Shown: in pieces, positions 28,047 to 37,726 of the stretch
Layout of the letters: every line of letters starts with the position of its first letter
Position numbering within the stretch: the stretch's first letter is position 1
Source: DASRDZ01 sp035652335
Lineage (GTDB): Bacteria; Chloroflexota; Dormibacteria; Aeolococcales; Aeolococcaceae
Direction: 5' to 3'
Assembly: GCA_035652335.1 (NCBI GenBank)
Contig: DASRDZ010000056.1
Coordinates: forward strand, 22,323 to 86,322
DNA: 64,000 bases
Made by a program: the position numbers and the translations under genes
The notes under the pieces: model-generated
Told to the model about the DNA's origin: nothing
Seen by the model: only the letters and a program-made list of their open reading frames with translations
Database searches by the model: none

Positions 28047-29861
28047 TCAGGGCCGCCGGAACGCCTTCCGCAGGGCGGCGTCGTCCAGGACCATCACCGT
28101 GGGGCGGCCGTGCGGGCAGGTGGTCCCACCCGGGGCGCTCACCAGGCGGTCGAGGAGGCGCTGCTGCTCGGCGTGGTCGAGCGGGTCGCCGAGCCGGACC
28201 GCGGCGTGGCAGGCGACCAGGGCGGCGACGCGATGCTGGCGCTCCGAGGCGGGGCGGTCGCCGAGGTCGAGGGTGTCGAGCAGCTCGTGCACGAGGCGCG
28301 TCGCGTCGCTGCCGCGGGCGGCGAGGGGCACCGCGGTGCAGCGCAGCTGCGCGAGCCCGAACGGCTCCAGCGCGAAGCCGCACGACTCCACGAAGCCGGC
28401 GTTCTGCTCGAAGCGGGCGATCTGGGCGGCGTCGCACTCGATCACGGCGGGGATGAGGAGGAGCTGCGAGGCACCGCTCTCCCCTCCCCTGCCGGCCACG
28501 CCGCCGGCGCTGCCCCAGGCCTCGAGAAGGTCGCCGTAGAGCACCTTCTCGTGGGCGGCGTGCGGGTCGACGAGGACGACGCCGCGCGGCGAGTCCGCGA
28601 CCAGCCAGGCGTTGCCCACCTGGCCGACGGCGCGCAGCGGTGCGACGGCCGCAAGGCCGGCGGCGGTGGCTCCCGGCTCCCGCTGCTCGACGGCGACCGC
28701 CTCCGGCTCGGAGGCGGGGTGCGCCGCGGCGGACAGTGCCGCCCACTCGACGCCGGTGCCGGGGAGTCGCAGCGCTGCCGCGGGCGGCCCGTCGCCGCCC
28801 TGGCCCGTGGTGAGCACCGCCGCGGGAAGGCCGCCGTGCGCCGCGTCCCACCGCAGCCATGCCGACGACGGCGCCGAACCCTGCAGCGCCGCCCAGCAGG
28901 CACGCTGCACCACCGCGAAGACGCGACCCTCCTCGCGGAAGCGCACCTCGCGCTTGGTGGGGTGGACGTTGACGTCGACGCCGTTCGGGTCGAGGTCGAC
29001 CACAACCACGCCGAAGGGATGCCTGTCACCAGGCAGCAGGCCGCGGTACGCATCCTCGACGGCGGCGAGCAGGGCGCGGTTGTGCACGCGCCGGCGGTTG
29101 ACGACGAGCACCATGCCGCCGCGCGTCGCCTGGTGCGCGTACGGCTGGGAGATGGCGCCGTGCGCCGACACCTCGCCGGGGGCGTCGACGTCGATGAGCT
29201 GCCCGTAGCGGTCGGCCCGCATGGTGGCGCGCAGAGCGTCGCGCAGCGAGCCGCTGCCGGGAGCGCGCAGCGTGGCGCGCCCGTCGCAGCGGCAGGTGAA
29301 GGCGACGTGCGGATGCGACAGGGCCATGTCCTGCACGGCACGGATGCAGAGCGACGTCTCGGTGCGCTGCGAACGCAGGAAGCGCAGGCGCGCCGGGGTG
29401 TTGAAGAAGAGGTCGCGCACCTCGACCGAGGTTCCCGGCGCCGCCGCGGCCGCACCCTCCTCGACCACCTCGGCGGCACGCACGCGCAGCACCGCGGCGG
29501 CGTCGGCCTGGCGCGTCCGCGAGGTGACGCAGAGCTCCGACACCGCGGCGATGCTGGCCAGGGCCTCGCCGCGGAAGCCCAGGCTGTGCACGTGCCAGAG
29601 GTCGTCGACCTCGGCGATCTTCGAGGTGGCGTGCCGGGCCACCGCGAGGTGCAGGTCGGCGGGGGTGATGCCGGCGCCGTCGTCGCTGACGCGGATGCGG
29701 CTCAACCCGCCGCCCTCGACGTCGACCTCGACGCGGGTTGCGCCGGCGTCGAGCGCGTTCTCGCAGAGCTCCTTGACCACCGAGGCGGGACGCTCGACGA
29801 CCTCGCCGGCTGCAATGGCGTCGGCGACCTGCGGCGGCAGCAGACGGATGCGCTCGCTCAT
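28047..29861 (-). CDS. mutL: DNA mismatch repair protein MutL
   Basis: 604 residues from ATG 29859-29861, overlapping the mutS stop. GHKL ATPase motifs: ELCENALDAGAT, DDGAGI, HATSK and GFRGEAL. The C-terminal endonuclease region has DPHAAHEKVLYG where the usual motif is DQHA-x2-E-x4-E (Gln to Pro, last Glu to Gly), with ACHAAVR and CPHGRP retained. Nicking activity may therefore be altered. Partner of MutS, co-transcribed. Confidence 0.95.
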   Translation of the reverse strand: MSERIRLLPPQVADAIAAGEVVERPASVVKELCENALDAGATRVEVDVEGGGLSRIRVSDDGAGITPADLHLAVARHATSKIAEVDDLWHVHSLGFRGEALASIAAVSELCVTSRTRQADAAAVLRVRAAEVVEEGAAAAAPGTSVEVRDLFFNTPARLRFLRSQRTETSLCIRAVQDMALSHPHVAFTCRCDGRATLRAPGSGSLRDALRATMRADRYGQLIDVDAPGEVSAHGAISQPYAHQATRGGMVLVVNRRRVHNRALLAAVEDAYRGLLPGDRHPFGVVVVDLDPNGVDVNVHPTKREVRFREEGRVFAVVQRACWAALQGSAPSSAWLRWDAAHGGLPAAVLTTGQGGDGPPAAALRLPGTGVEWAALSAAAHPASEPEAVAVEQREPGATAAGLAAVAPLRAVGQVGNAWLVADSPRGVVLVDPHAAHEKVLYGDLLEAWGSAGGVAGRGGESGASQLLLIPAVIECDAAQIARFEQNAGFVESCGFALEPFGLAQLRCTAVPLAARGSDATRLVHELLDTLDLGDRPASERQHRVAALVACHAAVRLGDPLDHAEQQRLLDRLVSAPGGTTCPHGRPTVMVLDDAALRKAFRRP

Positions 29862-32515
29862 CGCGCCAGCCGCTGGCGCCACTCGGCGAGCTTGTTCAGC
29901 GCGGCGAGCGGCGAGAGCCCGTCGAGGTCGAGCTGCTGCAGCTCCTCGACGACGGGATGGAGCGCGGGCGCGGGCAGCGGCAGGACGAGCTGGTCGCCCC
30001 CGCCCGGCACCGGCCCGAGCGGTCGCTGCGCCTCCAGCTCGGCGAGCAGCTGCCGCGCGCGCACCAGCACCGACCCGGGGACGCCGGCCAGGCGGGCGAC
30101 GTGGATCCCGTAGGAGCGGTCCGCGCCGCCCGGCACGATGCGGTGCAGGAAGGTGACGTGGTCGCCCTCCTCCACCACCTCGACGCGGGCGTTGCGGGCG
30201 CGGGCGAGGCGCTCGGTGAGCGCCGTCAGCTCGTGATAGTGGGTGGCGAAGAGGGTCCGGCAGCGCAGGTGCGGCGCGTCGTGGAGGTGCTCGACCACCG
30301 CCTGGGCGATGCTCAGCCCGTCATAGGTCGAGGTGCCCCGGCCGATCTCGTCGAGGATGACCAGGCTGCGGGGCGTCGCCGCGTTGAGGATGGCTGCGGT
30401 TTCTGCCATCTCCACCATGAACGTGGAAAGGCCGGCGGCGAGGTCGTCCTGGGCCCCGACGCGCGTGAAGATGCGATCGCAGACCCCGATGCGCGCCCGG
30501 CAGGCGGGCACGAAGGAGCCCACCTGCGCGAGCAGCACGATGAGCGCGGTCTGGCGCAGGTAGGTCGACTTGCCCGCCATGTTGGGGCCGGTGAGGATGA
30601 CGATCTGCTCCACCTCGGCATCGAGGCGGGTGTCGTTGGGGACGAACTCCCCGGCGCGCAGGCTGCGCTCCACCAGGGGATGCCGGCCGCCCTCGACGTC
30701 GAGCACCGTCGACCCGTCGACGGCGGGGCGCGACCAGCCCTCGTGGTCGGCGACGGCGGCGAGCGACTGGGCGACGTCGAGGACGGCGACCGCACCCGCG
30801 GCGCGCACCAGCTCCTCGGCGTGGCGGGCGACCAGCTGCGCGCACTCGCGCAGCACCTCCAGCTCGCGGGCGACGGCGCGCTCCCTGGCGTTGAGCACCA
30901 CCGTCTCCTGCTCCTTGAGCTGCGGCGTGATGTAGCGCTCGCAGCCGACCAGGGTCTGCTTGCGGACATAGTCGGCAGGAACGCTGTCCGCGTGGGCGTT
31001 GGGGACCTCGATGTAGTACCCGAAGACGCGGTTGTAGCCGACCTTCAGCGAGCGGATGCCGGTGCGCTGCCGCTCGCGCTCCTCCAGGGTGGCGATGAAG
31101 CTGCGCGCCCCGCTGCCGGCGGCGTCGAGGCTGTCGAGCTCCACGTCGGCCCCCCGGCGGATGGCGCCGCCGTCGCGCGACGTGGCGGGCGGCTCGTCGA
31201 CGAGGGTCGCCTCGAGGTGCTCGACCAGGCCGTCGGGTGCCCGCAGGTCACCGATGGCGGCGTGCAGCTCGTCGCCGTGCAGGGCGGCGACGGCACGCGC
31301 GCAGTCGGGCAGCGCGCGGCATGCCGCGCGCACCGCGCCGAGGTCGCGCGGAGAGGCCAGCCCCTGCACGCAGCGGCCGACCAGGCGCTCCAGGTCGCGC
31401 ACCTCGCCGAGCGCCTCGCGCAGCTGCATGCGCGCCTCGCGGTCGTCGAGCAGCGCGGCGACCGACGCGAGGCGGCGCTCGATCGCTGCGGGATCGACCA
31501 GCGGCTCCTGCAGGCGCGTGCGCAGCAGCCGGGCGCCCATCGGGGTGCGGGTGCGGTCGAGGAGCTGCACCAGGCCCGGGCCCGTGCCGCCGAGCGGCGC
31601 GAGCAGCTCGAGGTTGCGCCTCGTCGGCGCGTCGAGGCGCATCACCTCGGTGGTGCGCCGCTCCCGCACACGCAGGAAGCCGGGCTCGAGGCGGAGGCGC
31701 GAGCGCTCGCAGTAGGCGATGACCGCACCCGCCGCACCATGGGCGACGCCGAGGTGCTCGACGCCGAGCCCGCGCAGCGAGGCGGTCCCGGTCACCTCGC
31801 GCAGTCGCTCGGCGCCGCGCGAGGAGTCGAAGAACGATTGAGGCAGCGCGGTGCGGGGCACGCCGGCGGCGAGCGGTGCCGGGGGCTCGATGCCGTCGGG
31901 GAGCAGCAGCTCCGCCGCGCCCAGCCGCTCGCATTCCTCGGCGAGCGCCGAGGCGTCGAGGCCGCCCGCGATCTCACAGAGCTGCAGCTCGCCGGTCGAG
32001 GCGTCGAAGGCGGCCACGCCGACGCGGCCGGGCAGCGCGTGCAGCGCGACACAGCGCACCGCGGTCCCCGGCTGCAGGTACTCGTCGTCGAGCACCATCC
32101 CGGGACTGAGCACGCGGGTGATCTCGCGGCGGACCAGCTTGCCGCCGGCCTCCTCGGCGGTGCCGACCTGGTCCCACAGCGCGACGCGCAGCCCGGAGTC
32201 GAGGAGCTTGCGGATGTACCCGGTGGCGGCGTGGTGCGGGACGCCGCACATGTTGAGCCGGCCGCTGTGCCCGAAGCTGCGGCCGGTGAGGGCCACGCCG
32301 AGGATGGGCGCGGCGGTCTCGGCGTCGCCGCCGAACATCTCGTAGAAGTCGCCAAGCCTGGCCAGAACCACCGCGTCGGGGAAGCGCTCCTTGACGGCGC
32401 GGTACTCGCGGAGGATGGGCGTGCTGCCCGCCTGGTCGAGGCCGATGGTGCCAGGCCGCGTCCCCGCCGGCGCCTCGCTGAGGTGCGGCGCCGCCACCCG
32501 GCCGCGCGTTCTCAC
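29858..32515 (-). CDS. mutS: DNA mismatch repair protein MutS
   Basis: 885 residues from GTG 32513-32515, overlapping the miaB stop (GTGA). Mismatch-binding domain with GDFYEMFG (Phe-x-Glu), connector, core, clamp and ATPase: TGPNMAGKSTYLRQ (Walker A), STFMVEM, ILDEIGRGTST (Walker B) and ATHYHEL. Recognises mispairs and recruits MutL encoded next. Upstream start candidates lie in miaB and are rejected. Confidence 0.97.
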   Translation of the reverse strand: MRTRGRVAAPHLSEAPAGTRPGTIGLDQAGSTPILREYRAVKERFPDAVVLARLGDFYEMFGGDAETAAPILGVALTGRSFGHSGRLNMCGVPHHAATGYIRKLLDSGLRVALWDQVGTAEEAGGKLVRREITRVLSPGMVLDDEYLQPGTAVRCVALHALPGRVGVAAFDASTGELQLCEIAGGLDASALAEECERLGAAELLLPDGIEPPAPLAAGVPRTALPQSFFDSSRGAERLREVTGTASLRGLGVEHLGVAHGAAGAVIAYCERSRLRLEPGFLRVRERRTTEVMRLDAPTRRNLELLAPLGGTGPGLVQLLDRTRTPMGARLLRTRLQEPLVDPAAIERRLASVAALLDDREARMQLREALGEVRDLERLVGRCVQGLASPRDLGAVRAACRALPDCARAVAALHGDELHAAIGDLRAPDGLVEHLEATLVDEPPATSRDGGAIRRGADVELDSLDAAGSGARSFIATLEERERQRTGIRSLKVGYNRVFGYYIEVPNAHADSVPADYVRKQTLVGCERYITPQLKEQETVVLNARERAVARELEVLRECAQLVARHAEELVRAAGAVAVLDVAQSLAAVADHEGWSRPAVDGSTVLDVEGGRHPLVERSLRAGEFVPNDTRLDAEVEQIVILTGPNMAGKSTYLRQTALIVLLAQVGSFVPACRARIGVCDRIFTRVGAQDDLAAGLSTFMVEMAETAAILNAATPRSLVILDEIGRGTSTYDGLSIAQAVVEHLHDAPHLRCRTLFATHYHELTALTERLARARNARVEVVEEGDHVTFLHRIVPGGADRSYGIHVARLAGVPGSVLVRARQLLAELEAQRPLGPVPGGGDQLVLPLPAPALHPVVEELQQLDLDGLSPLAALNKLAEWRQRLAR

Positions 32516-33873
32516 GCCGCTTCGAGCTGCCAGGCCGTCGCCGCACGCACCGTCGCGGTGTGCAGCTCGCCCGTCCGGGCGGCGCCCGCAGGCAGGTAGG
32601 CCACCTTCCCCTGCCGCGTCCGTCCGTAGGCCCGGCCGTCCTCGGTGACCCCCTCCACCAGCACCTCGACGTCGCGCCCGACCCAGCCGGCGTTGATCTC
32701 GCCGGCGATCTCCCGCTGCAGTGCGAGGAGGTGGTTGAGGCGCCGCTTCTTCTCCTCCTGGGGCACGTCGTCGGGACGCCGCGCCGCCGCCGTGCCCGGC
32801 CGCACCGAGTACGCCGCGAGGTGGACGGTGTCGAAGCGCACCTCGCGCATCAGCCGCTCGGTGCCGAGGAACTCCTTCTCGGTCTCGCCGCTGAAGCCGA
32901 CGATGATGTCCGTGGTCAACGCCATCCTGGGCACCATCGCCCGCGCCCGCTCGATGATCGACGTGTAGTGCTCGACGCTGTAGACCCGCCGCATCCGTCG
33001 CAGCAGCTCGTCGTCCCCCGCCTGCACGGGGAGGTGGAGCTGCTCGCATGCCGTGCCCAGGTCACGCATCGCCTCGAAGAGCGCCGGCGACGCGTTGCGC
33101 GGGTGCGAGGTGAGGAAGCGCATCCGCCACAGCCCGTCGACGCCGTCGACGGCGCGCATCAGCTCGGCCAGCCCCGCGCCGGTCTCAGGACACCGGTAGG
33201 AGTTGACGTTCTGCCCCAGCAGCGTCACCTCGCGAACGCCGCGACCCACCAGGCCCCGGACGTCCTCGACCACCTCGTCCACCGTGCGCGAGCGCTCCCG
33301 TCCGCGCACGAACGGCACGATGCAGTACGTGCACATCTCGTTGCAGCCACCGATGACCGGAACGTACGCGCTCAGCCGGTCCGACGCCGGCAGCGCCACC
33401 GGTCCCTCGAGGCTCGGCCCGTAGAGCGCCTGCAGCTTGGCCATGAACCCGTCGGACTCGCGGACGTCGAAGACGTAGTCCAGCTCGGGCAGCCGGTCGA
33501 GCAGGGACGACCCGTGCTCCACGCCCATGCACCCGGTCAGCGCGATCGCCCGTCCCGCCCGCGCCCGCTTCCAGGGCACCAGCTCCTTGAACTTCCCGTA
33601 GACCTTCTGCTCCGCGTTCTGCCGCACCGCACAGGTGATCAGCACCGCCAGATCCGCCTCCTCCAGCCCCACCTCGGGCACGAACCCGATGTCCGCGAAC
33701 TGCTCCGCCAGCTCCCCCCGATCCGCGTCGTTCATCTGGCACCCGATGTGCCACAGATGCACCCGCGGCGCCCTCCCCAGCACCGGCACGATCGGCTCCC
33801 GCCTCCCCCGCTCCGCGAGCCGCAGCGGCCGCAGGTGCGCCGCGTCAGGACTGAGCAGGGCAACCGGCTTCAC
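32512..33873 (-). CDS. miaB: tRNA-2-methylthio-N6-dimethylallyladenosine synthase
   Basis: About 453 residues from GTG 33871-33873. Auxiliary cluster cysteines (HIGCQMN, ITCAVR, LTGCMG), radical-SAM CNEMCTYC, and a C-terminal TRAM domain. Adds the methylthio group to i6A37 made by MiaA. TACCCT about 9 nt upstream of the start suggests a nearly leaderless mRNA. First gene of the miaB-mutS-mutL-miaA-dapF-dapL-hflX unit. Confidence 0.93.
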   Translation of the reverse strand: MKPVALLSPDAAHLRPLRLAERGRREPIVPVLGRAPRVHLWHIGCQMNDADRGELAEQFADIGFVPEVGLEEADLAVLITCAVRQNAEQKVYGKFKELVPWKRARAGRAIALTGCMGVEHGSSLLDRLPELDYVFDVRESDGFMAKLQALYGPSLEGPVALPASDRLSAYVPVIGGCNEMCTYCIVPFVRGRERSRTVDEVVEDVRGLVGRGVREVTLLGQNVNSYRCPETGAGLAELMRAVDGVDGLWRMRFLTSHPRNASPALFEAMRDLGTACEQLHLPVQAGDDELLRRMRRVYSVEHYTSIIERARAMVPRMALTTDIIVGFSGETEKEFLGTERLMREVRFDTVHLAAYSVRPGTAAARRPDDVPQEEKKRRLNHLLALQREIAGEINAGWVGRDVEVLVEGVTEDGRAYGRTRQGKVAYLPAGAARTGELHTATVRAATAWQLEAA

Positions 33874-34011
33874 GACCCGCAAAGGGTACCGGCTCCCCGC
33901 CCCCCCGCGACCCCCTCCTCCCCTCCGTCGCCCCACGGAACCCCTGAGCTCGGGTTCCCCGCGCCCTCTATGGCCCGTTACCGGTGCCCGCTATGGTCGG
34001 TGACCACAAGA

Positions 34012-34146
34012 GGCGGCCAGGGGACACTGCCGCAGCGGACGTCTCGGAGGCGGTGGGGTCGGGGCCCCGACGCCGAGAGCCAGCCGCGATCCGTCCAGTG
34101 GACGGATCGACGAGCGTGTCCGCGGAGGCAGTGTCCCCTGGCCGCC
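34012..34146. repeat. 135-bp element with 20-bp terminal inverted repeats
   Basis: GGCGGCCAGGGGACACTGCC at 34012-34031 is the exact reverse complement of 34127-34146. Inside are GATCCGTCCA/TGGACGGATC and TCGGGGCCCCGA dyads. No ORF. Resembles a MITE or a REP/BIME-like palindromic unit. Confidence 0.65.
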
Positions 34147-34199
34147 GCCCCACGGAAGCCGCCCCACGGAAGCCGCCCCACGGAAGCCGCCCTACGGAA
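34144..34199. repeat. Tandem 14-bp repeat, four units
   Basis: GCCGCCCCACGGAA at 34144, 34158 and 34172, with a fourth unit (one change, CCTACGG) at 34186-34199. It runs up to the 3' end of spoVS. Confidence 0.8.
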
Positions 34200-34206
34200 G
34201 CCCCCC

Positions 34207-34467
34207 CTACCGGGACTCGACCAACAGCCGGATCCCCGTCCTCTCCTCCCCATCGATCGAAATATCGATGAACGACGGCACACACACGAGATCGACCCCC
34301 CCCGGCGCCACATACCCCCGCGAGATCGCAATCGCCTTGATCGCCTGATTGATCGCCCCCGCCCCGATCGCCTGCACCTCCACCTTCTGCTGGCTGCGAA
34401 TCACACCGGCGATCGCCCCGGCCACGGCGACCGGCTTCGAGGTGGCCGAAACTTTGAGGACTTCCAC
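34207..34467 (-). CDS. spoVS: SpoVS-family protein
   Basis: 86 residues from GTG 34465-34467 (VEVLKVSATSKPVAVAGAIAG) with GAGGGGG upstream. The Alba-like SpoVS signature is intact: VRSQ...QAIGAGAINQAIKAIAISR and a C-terminal SFIDISIDGEERTGIRLLVE. Known from sporulation in Bacillus, but widespread in non-sporulating Chloroflexota, Deinococcota and others, often beside rny as here. Probably binds nucleic acid. Its presence helps place the organism outside Proteobacteria. Confidence 0.93.
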   Translation of the reverse strand: MEVLKVSATSKPVAVAGAIAGVIRSQQKVEVQAIGAGAINQAIKAIAISRGYVAPGGVDLVCVPSFIDISIDGEERTGIRLLVESR

Positions 34468-34616
34468 GGGGAGTGCACCCCCTCTAGAGCATCGTTGCAG
34501 GAGCGTGTGCGGCGACGGGCGGCGCGAGCGCCCGGGCAGACGGTTGACCGCAGTGTACTTGCTCAGTTCGACGCCGTCCAACGGCGCGACCGTGCTGTGA
34601 AGTGCGGCGACCCGCC

Positions 34617-36146
34617 CTACTTGGCGTACTCCACCGACCGGGTCTCCCGCAGCACCGTCACCCGGACCTGCCCGGGATAGGTGAGCTCCGACTGGATCCG
34701 GTTGGCGATCTTGCGGGCCAGCACCGTGGCCGTGTCGTCGTCGACCCGCCCCGGCGTGACCATCACCCGCAGCTCCCGACCCGCCTGGATGGCGAAGGCC
34801 CGCTCCACGCCCTCGAACTCGGTGGCGATGCCCTCCAGCCGCTCCAGCCGCTTGATGTAGCTCGCCAGCGTCTCCCTGCGGGCGCCCGGCCGGGCGGCGC
34901 TGATGGCGTCCGCGGTGATGGCGATGAAGGCGCCGACGCTGCGCGGCTCCTCGTCGTAGTGGTGCGCCCGCACCCCGTGGACGATGGCGCTCGGCCGCCC
35001 CAGGCGGCTCAGGATCTCCGCCCCGATCACCGCATGCGAGCCCTCGATCTCGTGCTCCACGGCCTTGCCGATGTCGTGGAACAGGGCGATCTCCTTGGCC
35101 TCCTGCTCGTCGTAGCCGATCTCGGCGGCGATCATCCCGGCGAGCAGCGCGGACTCCCGGGCGTGCATGAGGACGCTCTGCCCGTACGAGGTGCGGTAGC
35201 GCAGGGTGCCGAGCAGCTTGACCAGCTCGGGATGGACGCCCTGCAGGCCCACCTCGAAGCAGGCCTGCTCGCCCTCCTCGCGGAGGCGGACCTGCATGTC
35301 GGTGCGCGACTTGGCGACCATCTCCTCGATGCGGGCGGGGTGGATGCGGCCGTCGGAGAAGAGCTTCTCCAGGGCCATCCGGGCCACCTCGCGGCGCACC
35401 GGGTCGAAGCCGCTGAGGACGACCGCCTCGGGGGTGTCGTCGATGATGAGGTCGACGCCGGTGGCGGCCTCCAGGGCGCGGATGTTGCGGCCCTCGCGGC
35501 CGATGATGCGGCCCTTCATCTCGTCGCTGGGCAGGGGGACGACGGTCACGCTGGTCTCCCCCGACTGGTCCGCCGCCTGGCGCTGGATGGCCGCGATGAG
35601 GATCTCGCGGGCTCGCCCCTCGGCCTCCTCGCGGACGCGCTCGTCGGCGCTGCGGATGCGCTCGGCGATCTCGTGGTCGAGCTCGGACTCGACGCGGCGC
35701 AGGATCTCGCCGCGCGCCTCCTGGAGGCTGAGGCCGGCGACGCGCTCCATCTCCCGGGCGATGCCGGAGCGCTCCTCGTCGATGCCGGCGCGGAGCCCCT
35801 CGAGCTCGGCCTCGCGCTGGTCGAGCCGCTCGTCGCGCTGCTCCAGCTCCTGCATGCGGCGCTCCAGCTGCTGCTCGCGCTGGGTGGCCCGCTGCTCCAG
35901 GCGGGACATCTCGGCGCGCCGCTCGCGCACCTCCTGCTCCACCTCCTGGCGGATGCGGAGGGCTTCCTCCTTGGCCTCCAGCGCGATGGTCTTGCGCTGC
36001 TGCTCGACCTCGGCGCCGGCCTCGGCCAGGCGCTCCTTCTCGACGGCGACGGCGCGCCGCTCGGCGTCGACCTGGGAACGCATGTAGACGACTGCTGCGA
36101 CCGCGATCACCACGGCCACAACCAGCCCGATCAGGGCGGGAATCAT
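34617..36146 (-). CDS. rny: Ribonuclease Y
   Basis: 509 residues: N-terminal membrane anchor (about 3-21), long coiled coil (about 25-190), KH domain (KGRIIGREGRNIRALEAATG) and HD domain (LFHDIGKAVEHE with downstream His/Asp). Membrane-bound endoribonuclease initiating mRNA decay. With RNase J (52619) and PNPase (58739) it indicates a Gram-positive-type RNA degradation machinery. Confidence 0.96.
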   Translation of the reverse strand: MIPALIGLVVAVVIAVAAVVYMRSQVDAERRAVAVEKERLAEAGAEVEQQRKTIALEAKEEALRIRQEVEQEVRERRAEMSRLEQRATQREQQLERRMQELEQRDERLDQREAELEGLRAGIDEERSGIAREMERVAGLSLQEARGEILRRVESELDHEIAERIRSADERVREEAEGRAREILIAAIQRQAADQSGETSVTVVPLPSDEMKGRIIGREGRNIRALEAATGVDLIIDDTPEAVVLSGFDPVRREVARMALEKLFSDGRIHPARIEEMVAKSRTDMQVRLREEGEQACFEVGLQGVHPELVKLLGTLRYRTSYGQSVLMHARESALLAGMIAAEIGYDEQEAKEIALFHDIGKAVEHEIEGSHAVIGAEILSRLGRPSAIVHGVRAHHYDEEPRSVGAFIAITADAISAARPGARRETLASYIKRLERLEGIATEFEGVERAFAIQAGRELRVMVTPGRVDDDTATVLARKIANRIQSELTYPGQVRVTVLRETRSVEYAK

Positions 36147-36388
36147 TGGAGAGGTCCTTGTGGGGTAGGTCGTGAGGTGCTCGCCACCTCGCGGGGACGC
36201 ACCGCCAGCCGGCAGGACGAGCGCGGGGTCGCGGCCGTGTGCGGCGTCGGCGTGAGGTTGCCGGGCCGGCGGCGGGCGTCCGCCCCTTCCGTCGTGCGGT
36301 CCGGCAATTGTACGAGCGGCACAGGGGGTGGGGTCACCGTGAGCGGTGCACGGCTCCGTGCGGCTCGAAAACCCATTACCCTCGGGCG

Positions 36389-37702
36389 GTGTTCCGCTCC
36401 GCGCGCGTCCCGCCGGCCACCGTCCCGGCGCGACCGGGGGCGTCCCCGGCGGCGGTCGACGCCGCGGCGGCCGGGGTGCGAGCGCTGCTGGTGTCCTCGG
36501 CGATGCTGCGCATCGGGGCGGTGGGCGCGGGGCAGGCGGTGCAGTTCGACCTCAGCGACCTGGCCGGGGGCCATCCCAGCGGCATCGCGGTCGGCCTGGT
36601 CGGCGCGGCGCAGGCGGTCTCGGAGATGGTCTTCGCGCCGACCCTGGCGCGCCTCGCCGACCGGCTGGGGCGGCGCCGGTTCCTCGTCTTCGGTCCGCTC
36701 CTCGGGGTGCTGGGGATGCTCGCCCTGACCGTCGCCATGACGGCGCCGTCGATCGCCGGCTCGCGCCTCATCGAGGGGATCGGGGCGGCGGCGTTCGTCC
36801 CCACCGCCCTCGGGACCATCGCGGCGGCCACCTCGGCCGACCACGCGGCGCGGGCCCGGGCGAGCGGGGCGTTCGAGGGGTCGACGCTGGTCGGGTATGC
36901 GGGCGGGTTCGTGGTCGGCCCGTTCCTCTACCACGGGTTGCACCGGGGCGCCTTCCCGGTGCTCGCCGTGTTCTACGTGGCGGCGGCGGTGCTGTGCTGG
37001 AGCCGGGTGAAGCAGACTCGGCCGCTGCCGGTCAGCCCGCTCCACGTGATCGTGCACGCGGTCACCGGTCCCGGGCCGGTGCGCGCCTTCATCCCGGCCT
37101 GGCTCGCCGTGAACGGGCTGGTGGGCGCCTTCTACGCGAACCTCAGCGCGCTGCTGAAGCGCTCGCCCGATCCGCAGCAGACACTGGTGCACGGGTTCGA
37201 CGAGCGGCTGATCGGGCTCTTCCTGCTGGGCTGGGTCGTGCTGCTCATCATCGGCATCGTGCTCTGGACGCCGGTGGTCAACCGGCTGGGCGGGCCGGTG
37301 GTGATGCGGCGCGCCGTGCCCGGGGCGTTCATCGCACTGCTCGCCCTGCTGGCGATGAACCACCTGCCGCTCTGGGTGGCGCCCTTGCTCCTGCCGGTCT
37401 TCGCGGTGGGAGTGCTGATCCAGGCGGGGTTCGGGCCGGCCGCCGTGACCTACCTGGCGGACTGCTCCGAGGCGCTGGCCGCCGACCGCTCGGCGTTGAT
37501 GGCGTTCTACACGCTGACCCTCGCCGGGGGCGGGGCGCTGGGCGCGGTGCTGGGCGGGCTGATGTCGCGGGCGCTGCTGCTCGACGGCGTCATCCTGCTG
37601 GGGCTGGGGCTTGGCTGCATCGCCTGGTTCTCGTTGGGGATGCTGCTGCGCTTCGAGCGCCAGCGGCGTGCCGCGGGGCGGCCGGACCTCGCGCTCGACT
37701 GA
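36389..37702 (+). CDS. MFS transporter
   Basis: 437 residues from GTG 36389; TACCCT ends about 7 nt upstream, suggesting a leaderless mRNA, whereas the longer in-frame extension has no membrane character. Twelve hydrophobic helices in two halves with the loop 2-3 motif LADRLGRRRFLVFG. Substrate not predictable; drug-efflux or sugar subfamilies are possible. Divergent from rny. Confidence 0.8.
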   Translation: MFRSARVPPATVPARPGASPAAVDAAAAGVRALLVSSAMLRIGAVGAGQAVQFDLSDLAGGHPSGIAVGLVGAAQAVSEMVFAPTLARLADRLGRRRFLVFGPLLGVLGMLALTVAMTAPSIAGSRLIEGIGAAAFVPTALGTIAAATSADHAARARASGAFEGSTLVGYAGGFVVGPFLYHGLHRGAFPVLAVFYVAAAVLCWSRVKQTRPLPVSPLHVIVHAVTGPGPVRAFIPAWLAVNGLVGAFYANLSALLKRSPDPQQTLVHGFDERLIGLFLLGWVVLLIIGIVLWTPVVNRLGGPVVMRRAVPGAFIALLALLAMNHLPLWVAPLLLPVFAVGVLIQAGFGPAAVTYLADCSEALAADRSALMAFYTLTLAGGGALGAVLGGLMSRALLLDGVILLGLGLGCIAWFSLGMLLRFERQRRAAGRPDLALD

Positions 37703-37726
37703 GCCGCTCGGAGGGCCCGGGGAGCC

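Larger units (their letters stand above)
33874..34206. other. Non-coding repeat-rich interval before miaB
   Basis: Gene-free 333 bp between spoVS and miaB. It holds a hairpin GGAACCC/GGGTTCC (33937-33943, 33952-33958), a 20-bp perfect inverted repeat (34012-34031 and 34127-34146), and a tandem 14-bp repeat (34144-34199). The miaB promoter should be near 33880. Confidence 0.7.

Noticed and set aside
25572..30113. A 1,513-codon open frame on the + strand
   Set aside because: It is the antisense shadow of dapL, dapF, miaA and mutL, all with intact motifs on the minus strand; long shadow frames are expected at this GC content.
34144..34199. CRISPR-like array
   Set aside because: The 14-bp units are directly tandem with no spacers and no cas genes are present.
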